NCBI GenBank assembly: GCA_022432975.1
Contig: CM039510.1
Span: 32,333,023-32,397,022 of the forward strand
DNA from: Begonia masoniana
Taxonomy: Eukaryota > Streptophyta > Magnoliopsida > Cucurbitales > Begoniaceae
Length of the DNA stretch: 64,000 bases
Direction: 5' to 3'
Under the pieces are notes generated by a model that saw only the letters and a program-made list of their open reading frames with translations, did no database searches and had not been told where the DNA came from. The position numbers and the translations under genes were made by a program. Shown one piece after another: positions 1 through 11,065 of this stretch (position 1 is its first letter; every line of letters begins with the position of its first letter).

Positions 1-515
1 TATAATTTTTGTCTTCCGGTGACGTCAGCATAAGTCTTCCGCCCAGTTTATAATTTTTGTCTTCCGGTTGACGTCAGCATAAGTCTTCCGCCCAGTTTAT
101 AATTTTTGTCTTCCGGTGACGTCAGCATAAGTCTTCCGCCCAGTTTATAATTTTTGTCTTCCGGTTGACGTCAGCATAAGTCTTCCGCCCAGTTTATAAT
201 TTTTGTCTTCCGGTTGACGTCAGCATAAGTCTTCCGCCCAGTTTATAATTTTTGTCTTCCGGTTGACGTCAGCATAAGTCTTCCGCCCAGTTTAAAATTT
301 TTGTCTTCCGGTTGACGTCAGCATAAGTCTTCCGCCCAGTTTAAAATTTTTGTCTTCGGTTGACGTCAGCATAAGTCTTCCGCCCAGTTTATAATTTTTG
401 TCTTCCGGTTGACGTCAGCATAAGTCTTCCGCCCAGTTTAAAATTTTTGTCTTCGGTTGACGTCAGCATAAGTCTTCCGCCCAGTTTAAAATTTTTGTCT
501 TCCGGTTGACGTCAT
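1..515 (+). repeat. Tandem array, about 49-bp unit with TGACGTCA
   Basis: About eleven copies of a 47-50 bp unit run head to tail. Each contains GTCTTCCGG, TGACGTCA, CATAAGTCTTCCGCCCAG and an AT-rich tail. Most units are 49 bp because the T run has five bases instead of four, so they do not keep a reading frame. Copies differ by single-base indels. It is the same repeat as the array at 6578-9835 in the partner LTR, but less homogeneous. The array continues to the left of the window. Confidence 0.95.
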
Positions 516-957
516 CTTTTCTTCCGATGACGTCATACGCCTTTCGCCCAACAGTTCCTGCTTCTATGCTATGATTTCTGGTTTACTTCTGTTCATTCGG
601 TTTAATTATTTTCTTCGCCATTTCTCTTCTTCGCTATTCTTTCCGAATTGTGCATAGTTCTGTTATACACCGTAGCCTTCCACAGTATGCTTCTTCCCAG
701 TTAAGTTCTCTTAAATGTCCCTGTCTTCCTGCATTTTTCGTTTCTTCTTCTGTTATCCGTTATTGAATTCCGTTTTGCTTTCAACTCCTGAGAACTCTCT
801 CTCTCGGTGAAGTTTTATAGTTTGTAAACGTTCTGTTCCCTGTTTCCTCTGTTATAAAAAAAAATATATATATATGTGCCCGTTTTCCTTCAAATGTCCC
901 GGAAGTGACAGCTTCGAATCCCGGACCCCGATCGGGGTTCGGTTTCGGGTCGTCACA
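1..957 (+). mobile_element. Element A, 5' LTR (3' part only), Ty3/gypsy
   Basis: This is the end of a long LTR whose start lies before the window. It finishes with a GC-rich stretch and GGGTCGTCACA at 957, followed at once by an initiator-Met-tRNA primer site. Positions 516-957 match the end of the 3' LTR (about 9836-10265) with few differences. A TATAAA-like AT run occurs near 855-875. The first half is a tandem array, listed separately. The boundary is secure because the same terminus appears at 10265. Confidence 0.9.
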
Positions 958-961
958 GTAA

Positions 962-972
962 TGGTATCAGAG
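962..972 (+). other. Primer binding site of element A
   Basis: TGGTATCAGAG lies four bases after the LTR end. It is the usual complement of the 3' end of plant initiator methionine tRNA, used to prime minus-strand DNA synthesis in many LTR retrotransposons. The next bases depart from the tRNA complement, so pairing is about 11 bp. Confidence 0.9.
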
Positions 973-1126
973 AGACACGGTTTTAAAACCGATTCTGTGA
1001 AGTGTCTGACTAGCGCAACCCGCCACGTGAGATCGCTCCACCAACTGTAAGTATTTAGATTACTGTAACTGTCCTGTTTATTTAAAATTAGGATATTCTT
1101 GTTATTCTTATAGGACTATCTTAGAA

Positions 1127-2480
1127 ATGGTGAGAGGGACATCAGGAAGAATCCAGTGAAAGCTCTCGGGCCTAGACGAGTGACAGAGCTGGTGGGGGTA
1201 CAATCCCGCATGGTTGATCGAATGATGGCCAGAGAAGACGACAGAAACAATAACCATGGAATATCAATCGTGATAATGCACCGCGAGACAATAGTGGAGA
1301 CAGATTCCGGCGACTTCAGCCACCCTCATTTGATGGTTTGTCTACAGACCCGACCCGTGCTGAAACCTGGATTCGAACTATGGAGAAGATGTTCAGTTAT
1401 GCAGAAGTAGAAGACAACAAGAAGGTTACTTGTGCCACGTTTCCATCTCACTGAAAGTGCTGGATTCTGGTGGGATGCAGTGCAGTCGTCTACAGTGGCG
1501 TTGAGCTGGGAAGGGTTCAAGGGGATTTTCCTACGATAAGTACTTTGACCGAGGAGCGAGAAAGGAGAAGTTACTTGAGTTCTCTCGGCTGCGACAGTAT
1601 GGATCTGTGGCCGAGTATGTTCAGAAATTTGAGTCGCTATCCCGAATATGCAACACACATGGTGGCCACTGATGAGAACAGGTGCACCAGTTTATTCAAG
1701 GTTTTAAAGATGGACCTTCTGCGAGGAATCACGACTGGAGGTTTTGATGAGGCACCATATGTGAAAGTGGTGGCCAGGCTTATCAACGGAGGCCTTGGAA
1801 ATAAAGTCCCAGAGACAGAGAGAACCACCGAGAGGAATTATAAGAAATACTCCTCAACAACAACAACAAAAGATTCAGAATGTACATCCTCAACATCAAC
1901 AGAACAGGGGCATTAAAAGGCCCAATGAGACCCTTACTTACCAAGACAAAGGGAAGAGACCTATGGGAGCTCCTCAGCCTCCTGTCTGCTCACGTTGCCA
2001 GAAGAATCATACAGGAGACTGCAGGCTCTTTACTGTCAATGTTTCCGGTGTGGTAAAGAAGGCCATCAAGTTCCGGAATTGTCCGGTGCCTGACACAAGG
2101 CCGGTTGGTGCTATGCCTAGAGTGTTTGCAATGATGGAGGACGTCGATAATGCTGATCAGCACACAGCAATTACAGGTACAATATTAGTATGTAATGTGC
2201 CTGCTTATACCTTGTGGGACACAGGGGCCACACATTCGTTCGTGGCCATAGGACTTCGTAGTTAGACAAAAGTTTTGTAGTACGTCCGTCAGATCAGCCC
2301 TTACAGCGTTATGCTACCGTCCGGAGAGTTTATGCACTCCGAGCATGGTTGTAGGGGTGATATAGTGTCAGAGGGAGACCAGAAATTTATGCCGATCTTA
2401 TCGTCATCGGTATGAAAGGGTACGATGTCATTCTGGGGATGGACTGGCTATTTAGACATCATGCCACATCAACTGTAGGT
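1127..2480 (+). pseudogene. Element A gag and protease, decayed
   Basis: The likely start is ATG at 1127, which begins MVRGTSGRIQ and stops after a frameshift. Pieces of the gag capsid-like region follow in different frames, with FHLTES-like and FWWDAV-like remnants near 1440-1480. The zinc knuckle expected near 2000-2080 is not intact. The aspartic protease motif is visible as LWDTGATHSF near 2210-2240, so the DTG triad remains. The protease tail (GYDVILGMDWLFRHH) is readable near 2417-2465. At least four frameshifts or stops interrupt the region. It cannot make a working polyprotein. Confidence 0.85.
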
Positions 2481-2613
2481 CCGGGCTTGTGTCAGTTAAG
2501 CGCCCAAATGAAGTAGAAGTCTCTTATCAGGCAAGTACCGAAGAAACACCGTATGCCTGTGATATCTTCCTTGAAAGCTCAACGACTGATGAAGTCAGGA
2601 TGCATCGGATTTC

Positions 2614-3990
2614 TTGCCCACGTTGTGGATGTTCAAAGGCATAAATGAGGTGGAACTTCAAAACATTCCTGTAGTCGGGACCTTCTCAGAGGTTTTCTTA
2701 GATGACTTACCGGGATTGCCACCTGATCGTGACATCGAGTTTGAAATCGATGTGTATCCTGGTGCGGAACCAGTATCGAAGAATCCGTACCGTTATGCAC
2801 CAATTGAACTGAAGGAGTTGAAGGCTCAGTTGAAAGAATTAATGGACAAGGGCTTTGTCGCGCCCTAGTTTCTCTCCGTGGGGTGCTCCCGTCTTGTTTG
2901 TCAAGAAGAAGGATGGGTCCCTACGGATGTGTATTGACTACCGTGAGCTGAACAAGTTGACTATCAAGAATAAGTACCCGTTGCCAAGAATTGACGATTT
3001 GTTTGATCAGCTACAGGGGGCTCGGGTATTTTCTAAGATTGACTTACGCTCCGGCTATTACCAGTGAAGGTCAGAGCTGAGGATATTCCAAAGACTGCCT
3101 TCAGAACCCGTACGGGCACACTACGAGTTCTTGGTGATGTCGTTCGGGTTGACTAATGCTCCGGCAGCATTTATGGACCTAATGAACAGGATATTCCATG
3201 ATGTCTTGGATAAATTTGTGATCGTTTTCATCGACGCATTCTGGTTTATTCCAGGAGTGTGGCTGAGCATGAGAAACACTTGGCTATGGTACTGTCAATC
3301 CTAAAGCAACATCAATTATATGCCAAGCTGTCAAAGTGTGAGTTCTGGTTAAACAAGATTAATTTCTGGGCACGTAGTGTCTGCTGAAGGAGTATCTGTG
3401 GACCCGGCCAAGATTCAGGCTGTGAGGGATTGGCCCAGGCCGAGAAATGCAAGTTAAGTACGAAGCTTTATCGGGCTAGCTGGTTATTACAGGAAATTCA
3501 TCAAGGGATTTTCTGTGATCGCGAAGCCTATGACCAGCTTAACAAGGAAGGAAATCAAGTTCAAGTGGTCTGAAGCATGTGAGGAGAGCTTTCAGACACT
3601 TAAGCAGAAATTAACCACTGCTCCTCTGTTAGTATTGCCAGTTGAAGATGGCAAATTCAGCGTATACGTGATGCGTCAGATTGCGGGATGCGTATTGATG
3701 CAAGAGGGTAAAGTGGTAGCATACGCATCAAGACAGTTGAAGAACCATGAACAAAACTACCCTACTCACGACCTTGAGTTAGCGGCAGTTATATTTGCGC
3801 TGAAAGTATGGAGACACCACCTATATGGACAGTCATGTGAGTGTGTTTTTCTGACCAAAGAGTTGAAGTACCTCTTTACTCAGAAAGAGTGTGAATATGA
3901 TACAAAGGCGGTGGTTAGAATTTGTGAAAGATTCGATGGTTGAGATCAATACCCTCCTGGAAAAGCTAATGTGGTAGTTGATGCACTGAG
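2614..3990 (+). pseudogene. Element A reverse transcriptase and RNase H, decayed
   Basis: The frame opens with the gypsy linker [16 protein letters not shown] (about 2690-2745). Reverse transcriptase blocks follow: [32 protein letters not shown] (to 3063) and [12 protein letters not shown]. The catalytic F-I-D-D block near 3228-3242 is damaged: a short deletion leaves FIDA and the second aspartate is lost. RNase H sequence ([20 protein letters not shown]) is readable at 3695-3760. Frameshifts lie near 2865, 3065, 3110, 3240, 3365 and 3670. The protein is closest to fragment F at 51176-53231, so A and F look like one family. Confidence 0.88.
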
Positions 3991-4229
3991 CAGGATGCCA
4001 GCTACCATACAAACCAGTTATGTCGCCGTATCAATGCCTTTGAGGAGGAGATACAGAAGTTCGATATGGAGATGGTTTCTGGGCTAATCGGCCATACTAG
4101 CAGATTTGACGCTACGACCCACCGTCCTGGACCGATTAAAGAAGCTCAGAAGACCAATTCAAAAGAGTGGCTGATAGGGTGAGCAAAGTACCAATGGCTT
4201 CTTCCGATTTAGTTATTCGGGAGATGGAG

Positions 4230-5520
4230 GTCTAAAGTTCAAAACAGATGGTATGTTCCGAAAGACGAAGAGCTACGGAAGCACATCTTATCGGAAGCCC
4301 ACTCATCTCCTTTCTCTGTGCATCCTGGAAGCACGAAGATGTACCAGGATTTGAAACTTCACTTCTGGTGGCCGAATATGAAGAATGAAGTGGCAAAATA
4401 TGTGGAGTCTTGTATGATATGCCAACAGGTCAAAGCTGAACATCAACGACCAAGTGGAACGCTTCAACCTCTTCCGATTCCCGAATGGAAATGGGAGAAC
4501 GTTACAATGGACTTCGTTGTTGGTCTGCCTAAGAACAGTTAAAGGCCATAATAGCATTTGGGTCATAGTGGACAGATTAACGAAGTCGGCCCATTTTCTA
4601 CCTGTGAAGACGACGTTCACCATGGATCAGTATGCCGAGCTGTATATTAGTGAGATTATTAAGCTGCATGGCATTCCTGTATCAATCGTCTCAGACCGTG
4701 ATCCCAGATTCACTTCCAGATTTTGGAAAAGTTTGCAAAGCTCCTTGGGCACTAGATTGGGACTTCAGCACGGCATTTCACCCACAGACGGATGGACAAT
4801 CTGAGAGAACGATTCAGACATTGGAGGATATGCTAAGATCGTGCGTGCTGGAATTCATGCTCCTTGGAGTAGATACCTGCCACTTGTGGAGTTTGCTTAC
4901 AACAATAGCTACCAGGCTACGATCGTATGGCTCCATATGAAGCACTTTATGGCAGGAAGTGTAGATCCCCATTATGTTGGGATGAATGTCGGAGAAACCA
5001 AGCTTATCGGCCCCGAAATACTGCAACAGATTGTCTGGGTAATAACGGCGATCAAGCAAAGAATCCAGGCTGCACAAAGTCGACAGAAGAGCTATGCAGA
5101 CCATCGGGAGAAGGGATTTAGAGTTGCTGAAGGTGATGAGTATTCTTGAAGGTGTCACCTTTCAAGGGCGTGATGAGGTTTGGAAAGAAAAGGGAAGCTA
5201 AGCCCAAGGTTCATTGGCCCTTTTCCCATCTTGAAGCGGGTGGGAAGCGTGGCAGTACAGACTACAGTTACCTGCGTCTATGGAAGGATACACAATGTTT
5301 TTCACGTGTTCGATGCTGAGGAAATGTGTACGAGATCCAACTCAGATCGTGGAACACGTGGACTTCGATATCATGCCGACCATTGACATATGAAGAGAGG
5401 CCCATACAGATTCTGGATACCTCAGTCAAGGTAGTGCGCAACAAAGTGGTCCCATTGGTGAAAGTTTTATGGCGTAATCACAATGTGGAGGAGCCACATG
5501 GGAAAGAGAAGCGGATGTAG
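4230..5520 (+). pseudogene. Element A integrase and chromodomain-like C-terminus, decayed
   Basis: The zinc-binding HHCC region is readable around 4300-4440 ([11 protein letters not shown], then [16 protein letters not shown]). The core follows with [20 protein letters not shown] and [12 protein letters not shown], then [13 protein letters not shown] in a shifted frame near 4785-4820. The end of the protein (VPLVKVLWRNHNVEEPHG, near 5449-5500) corresponds to the chromodomain-like tail of Tekay/Del chromoviruses, where the usual ATW is changed. Several frame changes separate the blocks. Confidence 0.85.
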
Positions 5521-5570
5521 GACTCAATATCCGATCTCTTTGCTTAGGCAAATTTTGGGGACAATTTCTG

Positions 5571-5585
5571 TTAAGGTGGGTGGAA
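5571..5585 (+). other. Polypurine tract of element A
   Basis: The purine-rich run TTAAGGTGGGTGGAA directly precedes the TGTAACACCCGG start of the 3' LTR. This is the position and composition expected for plus-strand priming. Confidence 0.8.
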
Positions 5586-8500
5586 TGTAACACCCGGCAT
5601 TTTTGCCTATGTAATTATTCCCCGAATATGTAGCAGAATTTCTCCGATTGAATTGCAATGATTGTTTTTAATAAAATTGTCGATGTGTTTAAGCGAGCGA
5701 GGGTGATTCGTGAGACCGTATCGATTAAACTAAATAATGTTTTAGTTAAAAACCAATGAAAGGGCAAATTAGGAAGAAATTAAGGTTGGTGGGAGAAAAC
5801 AAATAGATGATTGACATGTGGCAGCTTGTTGAAGAAGTTAAGTTCTTTCTCCTACGTGAATGTTCATTCACTTCTCTGTTTCCCCTCATCTCTCTCGGCT
5901 TTCTCTCTTCCAAGCGATTGAAACAAAACTTCCACACTTGGTTTCTCCAGCGTTTCTCCGTTTTCTTCAGCAAAGGTGAGCGTCTTTTAATGCTAATAAA
6001 ATTTGGACAAGTTTAAGGTGAGTTTTTATCGAAGTTTAGGGTTTCGGTTTTCGGTGAAAACTCACTGTTTTTGGATGAAAACACGTTGGTGTGTTTTCTA
6101 AAGAGTTGAAATGTGTTTGCTGCATTTCCTATGAGATATTAGTTAGCATTTGTAGCGTGTTTAAACTCTGAACATTCATGCTACAGGTCCGAGCTTTCCA
6201 GAGACGTTCGAGCATACTACTTGGCTGCACACAGGTAAGTTCATGCATCTACGTTGGCCCTTGAGGCCCTACAACTCGGAGGTACTAGGTCTGGTTCGGG
6301 TAGATAGGTTTTAGGTTATGTTTTAAGTTAAACGTGTTTCCGTTATATTCTGTTCTCTGTTGTATTCATTCTGTCACCTGAAATGTTAAGTTTAAAGCAT
6401 CGCACTGATTCATGCATACCTTTTTCCTGTAAAATCATGCAAATGTTTTCAGCACCGGTTTGAAGTAAGATAAAATCCTGTAAAGAAAATGTATGGTTAA
6501 GTGTGGACGAGGACTGGCATCCTGTCAAGTACTCCTGTTATGTCCTGAAAGTGGCATGTACATCCTGTTGCGCCAGCTCTTCCGCCCAGTTTATAATTTT
6601 GTCTTCCGGTTGACGTCAGCATAAGTCTTCCGCCCAGTTTATAATTTTGTCTTCCGGTTGACGTCAGCATAAGTCTTCCGCCCAGTTTATAATTTTGTCT
6701 TCCGGTTGACGTCAGCATAAGTCTTCCGCCCAGTTTATAATTTTGTCTTCCGGTTGACGTCAGCATAAGTCTTCCGCCCAGTTTATAATTTTGTCTTCCG
6801 GTTGACGTCAGCATAAGTCTTCCGCCCAGTTTATAATTTTGTCTTCCGGTTGACGTCAGCATAAGTCTTCCGCCCAGTTTATAATTTTGTCTTCCGGTTG
6901 ACGTCAGCATAAGTCTTCCGCCCAGTTTATAATTTTGTCTTCCGGTTGACGTCAGCATAAGTCTTCCGCCCAGTTTATAATTTTGTCTTCCGGTTGACGT
7001 CAGCATAAGTCTTCCGCCCAGTTTATAATTTTGTCTTCCGGTTGACGTCAGCATAAGTCTTCCGCCCAGTTTATAATTTTGTCTTCCGGTTGACGTCAGC
7101 ATAAGTCTTCCGCCCAGTTTATAATTTTGTCTTCCGGTTGACGTCAGCATAAGTCTTCCGCCCAGTTTATAATTTTGTCTTCCGGTTGACGTCAGCATAA
7201 GTCTTCCGCCCAGTTTATAATTTTGTCTTCCGGTTGACGTCAGCATAAGTCTTCCGCCCAGTTTATAATTTTGTCTTCCGGTTGACGTCAGCATAAGTCT
7301 TCCGCCCAGTTTATAATTTTGTCTTCCGGTTGACGTCAGCATAAGTCTTCCGCCCAGTTTATAATTTTGTCTTCCGGTTGACGTCAGCATAAGTCTTCCG
7401 CCCAGTTTATAATTTTGTCTTCCGGTTGACGTCAGCATAAGTCTTCCGCCCAGTTTATAATTTTGTCTTCCGGTTGACGTCAGCATAAGTCTTCCGCCCA
7501 GTTTATAATTTTGTCTTCCGGTTGACGTCAGCATAAGTCTTCCGCCCAGTTTATAATTTTGTCTTCCGGTTGACGTCAGCATAAGTCTTCCGCCCAGTTT
7601 ATAATTTTGTCTTCCGGTTGACGTCAGCATAAGTCTTCCGCCCAGTTTATAATTTTGTCTTCCGGTTGACGTCAGCATAAGTCTTCCGCCCAGTTTATAA
7701 TTTTGTCTTCCGGTTGACGTCAGCATAAGTCTTCCGCCCAGTTTATAATTTTGTCTTCCGGTTGACGTCAGCATAAGTCTTCCGCCCAGTTTATAATTTT
7801 GTCTTCCGGTTGACGTCAGCATAAGTCTTCCGCCCAGTTTATAATTTTGTCTTCCGGTTGACGTCAGCATAAGTCTTCCGCCCAGTTTATAATTTTGTCT
7901 TCCGGTTGACGTCAGCATAAGTCTTCCGCCCAGTTTATAATTTTGTCTTCCGGTTGACGTCAGCATAAGTCTTCCGCCCAGTTTATAATTTTGTCTTCCG
8001 GTTGACGTCAGCATAAGTCTTCCGCCCAGTTTATAATTTTGTCTTCCGGTTGACGTCAGCATAAGTCTTCCGCCCAGTTTATAATTTTGTCTTCCGGTTG
8101 ACGTCAGCATAAGTCTTCCGCCCAGTTTATAATTTTGTCTTCCGGTTGACGTCAGCATAAGTCTTCCGCCCAGTTTATAATTTTGTCTTCCGGTTGACGT
8201 CAGCATAAGTCTTCCGCCCAGTTTATAATTTTGTCTTCCGGTTGACGTCAGCATAAGTCTTCCGCCCAGTTTATAATTTTGTCTTCCGGTTGACGTCAGC
8301 ATAAGTCTTCCGCCCAGTTTATAATTTTGTCTTCCGGTTGACGTCAGCATAAGTCTTCCGCCCAGTTTATAATTTTGTCTTCCGGTTGACGTCAGCATAA
8401 GTCTTCCGCCCAGTTTATAATTTTGTCTTCCGGTTGACGTCAGCATAAGTCTTCCGCCCAGTTTATAATTTTGTCTTCCGGTTGACGTCAGCATAAGTCT

Positions 8501-10265
8501 TCCGCCCAGTTTATAATTTTGTCTTCCGGTTGACGTCAGCATAAGTCTTCCGCCCAGTTTATAATTTTGTCTTCCGGTTGACGTCAGCATAAGTCTTCCG
8601 CCCAGTTTATAATTTTGTCTTCCGGTTGACGTCAGCATAAGTCTTCCGCCCAGTTTATAATTTTGTCTTCCGGTTGACGTCAGCATAAGTCTTCCGCCCA
8701 GTTTATAATTTTGTCTTCCGGTTGACGTCAGCATAAGTCTTCCGCCCAGTTTATAATTTTGTCTTCCGGTTGACGTCAGCATAAGTCTTCCGCCCAGTTT
8801 ATAATTTTGTCTTCCGGTTGACGTCAGCATAAGTCTTCCGCCCAGTTTATAATTTTGTCTTCCGGTTGACGTCAGCATAAGTCTTCCGCCCAGTTTATAA
8901 TTTTGTCTTCCGGTTGACGTCAGCATAAGTCTTCCGCCCAGTTTATAATTTTGTCTTCCGGTTGACGTCAGCATAAGTCTTCCGCCCAGTTTATAATTTT
9001 GTCTTCCGGTTGACGTCAGCATAAGTCTTCCGCCCAGTTTATAATTTTGTCTTCCGGTTGACGTCAGCATAAGTCTTCCGCCCAGTTTATAATTTTGTCT
9101 TCCGGTTGACGTCAGCATAAGTCTTCCGCCCAGTTTATAATTTTGTCTTCCGGTTGACGTCAGCATAAGTCTTCCGCCCAGTTTATAATTTTGTCTTCCG
9201 GTTGACGTCAGCATAAGTCTTCCGCCCAGTTTATAATTTTGTCTTCCGGTTGACGTCAGCATAAGTCTTCCGCCCAGTTTATAATTTTGTCTTCCGGTTG
9301 ACGTCAGCATAAGTCTTCCGCCCAGTTTATAATTTTGTCTTCCGGTTGACGTCAGCATAAGTCTTCCGCCCAGTTTATAATTTTGTCTTCCGGTTGACGT
9401 CAGCATAAGTCTTCCGCCCAGTTTATAATTTTGTCTTCCGGTTGACGTCAGCATAAGTCTTCCGCCCAGTTTATAATTTTGTCTTCCGGTTGACGTCAGC
9501 ATAAGTCTTCCGCCCAGTTTATAATTTTGTCTTCCGGTTGACGTCAGCATAAGTCTTCCGCCCAGTTTATAATTTTGTCTTCCGGTTGACGTCAGCATAG
9601 AGCGTCCGCCCAGTGTATAATTTTGTCTTCCGGTTGACGTCAGCATAAGTCTCCGCTCAGTTTAAATTTTTGTCTTCCGGTTGACGTCAGCATAAGTCTT
9701 CCGCCCAGTTTTAATATTTTGTCTTCCGGTTGACGTCAGCATAAGTCTTCCGCCCAAGTTTATAATTTTTGTCTTCCGGTTGACGTCAGCATAAGTCTTC
9801 TGCCCAGTTTATAATTTTGTCTTCCGGTTGACGTCATCTTTTCTTCCGATGACGTCATACGCCTTTCGCCCCAACAGCTTCCTGCTTCTATGCTTATGAT
9901 TTCTGTTACTTCCTGTCCATTCTGTTTAATATTTTCTTCGCCATTTCTTCTCTCTGTTATTCATTTCCGAATTGTGCATAGTTCTGTTATACACCGTAGC
10001 CTTCCACAGTATGCTTCTTCCCAGTTAAGTTCTCTTAAATGTCCCTGTCTTCCTGCATTTTCGTTTCTCTTCTGTTATCCGTTATTGAATTCCGTTTTGC
10101 TTTCAACTCCTGAGAACTCTCTCTCTCGGTGAAGTTTTATAGTTTGTAAACGTTCTGTTCCCTGTTTTCTGTTATAAAAAACAATATGTGCCCGTTTTCT
10201 GCAAATGTCCCGGAGTGACGGCTTCGATCCCGAACCCCGATCGGGTTCGGTTTCGGGTCGTCACA
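5586..10265 (+). mobile_element. Element A, 3' LTR (4.68 kb)
   Basis: The LTR runs from TGTAACACCCGG at 5586 to GGGTCGTCACA at 10265. It is unusually long because of a 3.2 kb tandem array. A pyrimidine-rich leader (about 5850-5970) ends in AAAG|GTGAGC at 5975/5976. An acceptor-like CTACAG ends at 6186, and a donor-like ACAG|GTAAGT lies at 6234/6235. This leaves a 48-nt segment (6187-6234) that matches the mini-exon-like segment of the other LTRs here. The conserved downstream block with TGTAGGTGAAG was not found in this LTR and may have been displaced by the array. The LTR is inserted in a pararetrovirus frame at 10265/10266. The expected 5-bp duplication (TGATA on this side) cannot be tested because the other end is outside the window. 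Confidence 0.92.
6578..9835 (+). repeat. 48-bp minisatellite, about 65 copies, one TGACGTCA per copy
   Basis: The unit has GTCTTCCGGT, TGACGTCA, GCATAAGTCTTCCGCCCAG and a TATAATTTT tail, and is exactly 48 bp. From about 6590 to 9590 the copies are essentially identical. The last five copies (about 9600-9835) carry indels and substitutions and resemble the 49-bp variants in the 5' LTR. Because 48 is a multiple of three, one frame on the minus strand stays open for over 1000 codons, with a 16-residue period. That frame is a by-product of the period, not evidence for a protein. TGACGTCA is the perfect palindromic core bound by plant TGA/CREB-type bZIP factors. Confidence 0.97.
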
Positions 10266-11065
10266 TGATATATCTCAAGATTCCGTTGCCATATCCAGTT
10301 TATCTGGAATTCAGAGCAAAACCATAATAATTCTTGCTCTTTATTAAATAATTTCCTATTTGATAAAATAGGATGATACTTTAACCAAATATGAAACTCT
10401 TCTTGAATAACTGCAGGAAATAAAGCTAACTCCGGATAGTGTTCCTGCCACCAAACATAAAACCAAGGAGGAAATTTGTCCTCTGTTTTTATAATTTCAA
10501 GATTAATAGAGAAGAACCATAAATGGGTTCTCTGAGGATTCTGAATATAGAACATATTTGTCCAAGCATTCACATAATCCCAATAATTATACTTTTGATC
10601 ATTCTTGAGACTTCTAATAGCAAACACATTTAAGCCCCATTCAAGAGGATGTATAATCCTGATAATATAACATTTCGAATGAGTGATAGCAGATTTTCCA
10701 TATTCACCAATATAATGGTGCACAATCTGAACCGACTGTGTTTCGATAAGAATTTGCTCATAATAAAGCCGATGCTTTCCATCAGTCATTAAATAATGAT
10801 GAGAGCCCAAATATCTCTCTTTGATATACCAGGCGTCTTTATTAGCCAATAATAAATCCTTTTCATAAAAAGGAAAAATAGTAGCACATATATGCTTTTT
10901 CAAATATTGATCTCCTGCTTCGAATATTTCGGGAGCAGTTTTAGGAGGAGTAGGAGAAGTACTACTTTCTCCTATTGAAGAATATTGATGATAATAACTA
11001 AGGCGACCCTTTCCACGGCCCCTAGTACTTCTACGACCACCACCACCCCCAAGGGGTTTATTCAT
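10266..11065 (-). pseudogene. Endogenous pararetrovirus, last frame (ORF3), truncated
   Basis: I do not recognise the function. The frame can begin at ATG 11065, which overlaps the end of the preceding frame by 8 nt (ATGAATAA). An upstream in-frame start at 11194 is less likely because it lies inside that gene. The product begins with a glycine/arginine-rich tail (LGGGGGRRSTRGRGKGR), then a Ser/Thr/Pro linker. A longer aromatic-rich domain of about 220 residues follows, with many Trp, Tyr and His. It stays open for 266 codons until the LTR of element A cuts it at 10265, so the C-terminus is missing. The basic, glycine-rich start suggests nucleic-acid binding; this is inference only. Confidence 0.6.

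Noticed and set aside
6497..9646. A 1049-codon minus-strand frame with a 16-residue period
   Set aside because: The period is exactly one 48-bp DNA unit, so an open frame is automatic. The 49-bp copies in the partner LTR have no such frame, and there is no start context or domain.
6578..9835. CRISPR-like regular repeats
   Set aside because: The units are contiguous with no unique spacers, and the context is a plant retrotransposon LTR.
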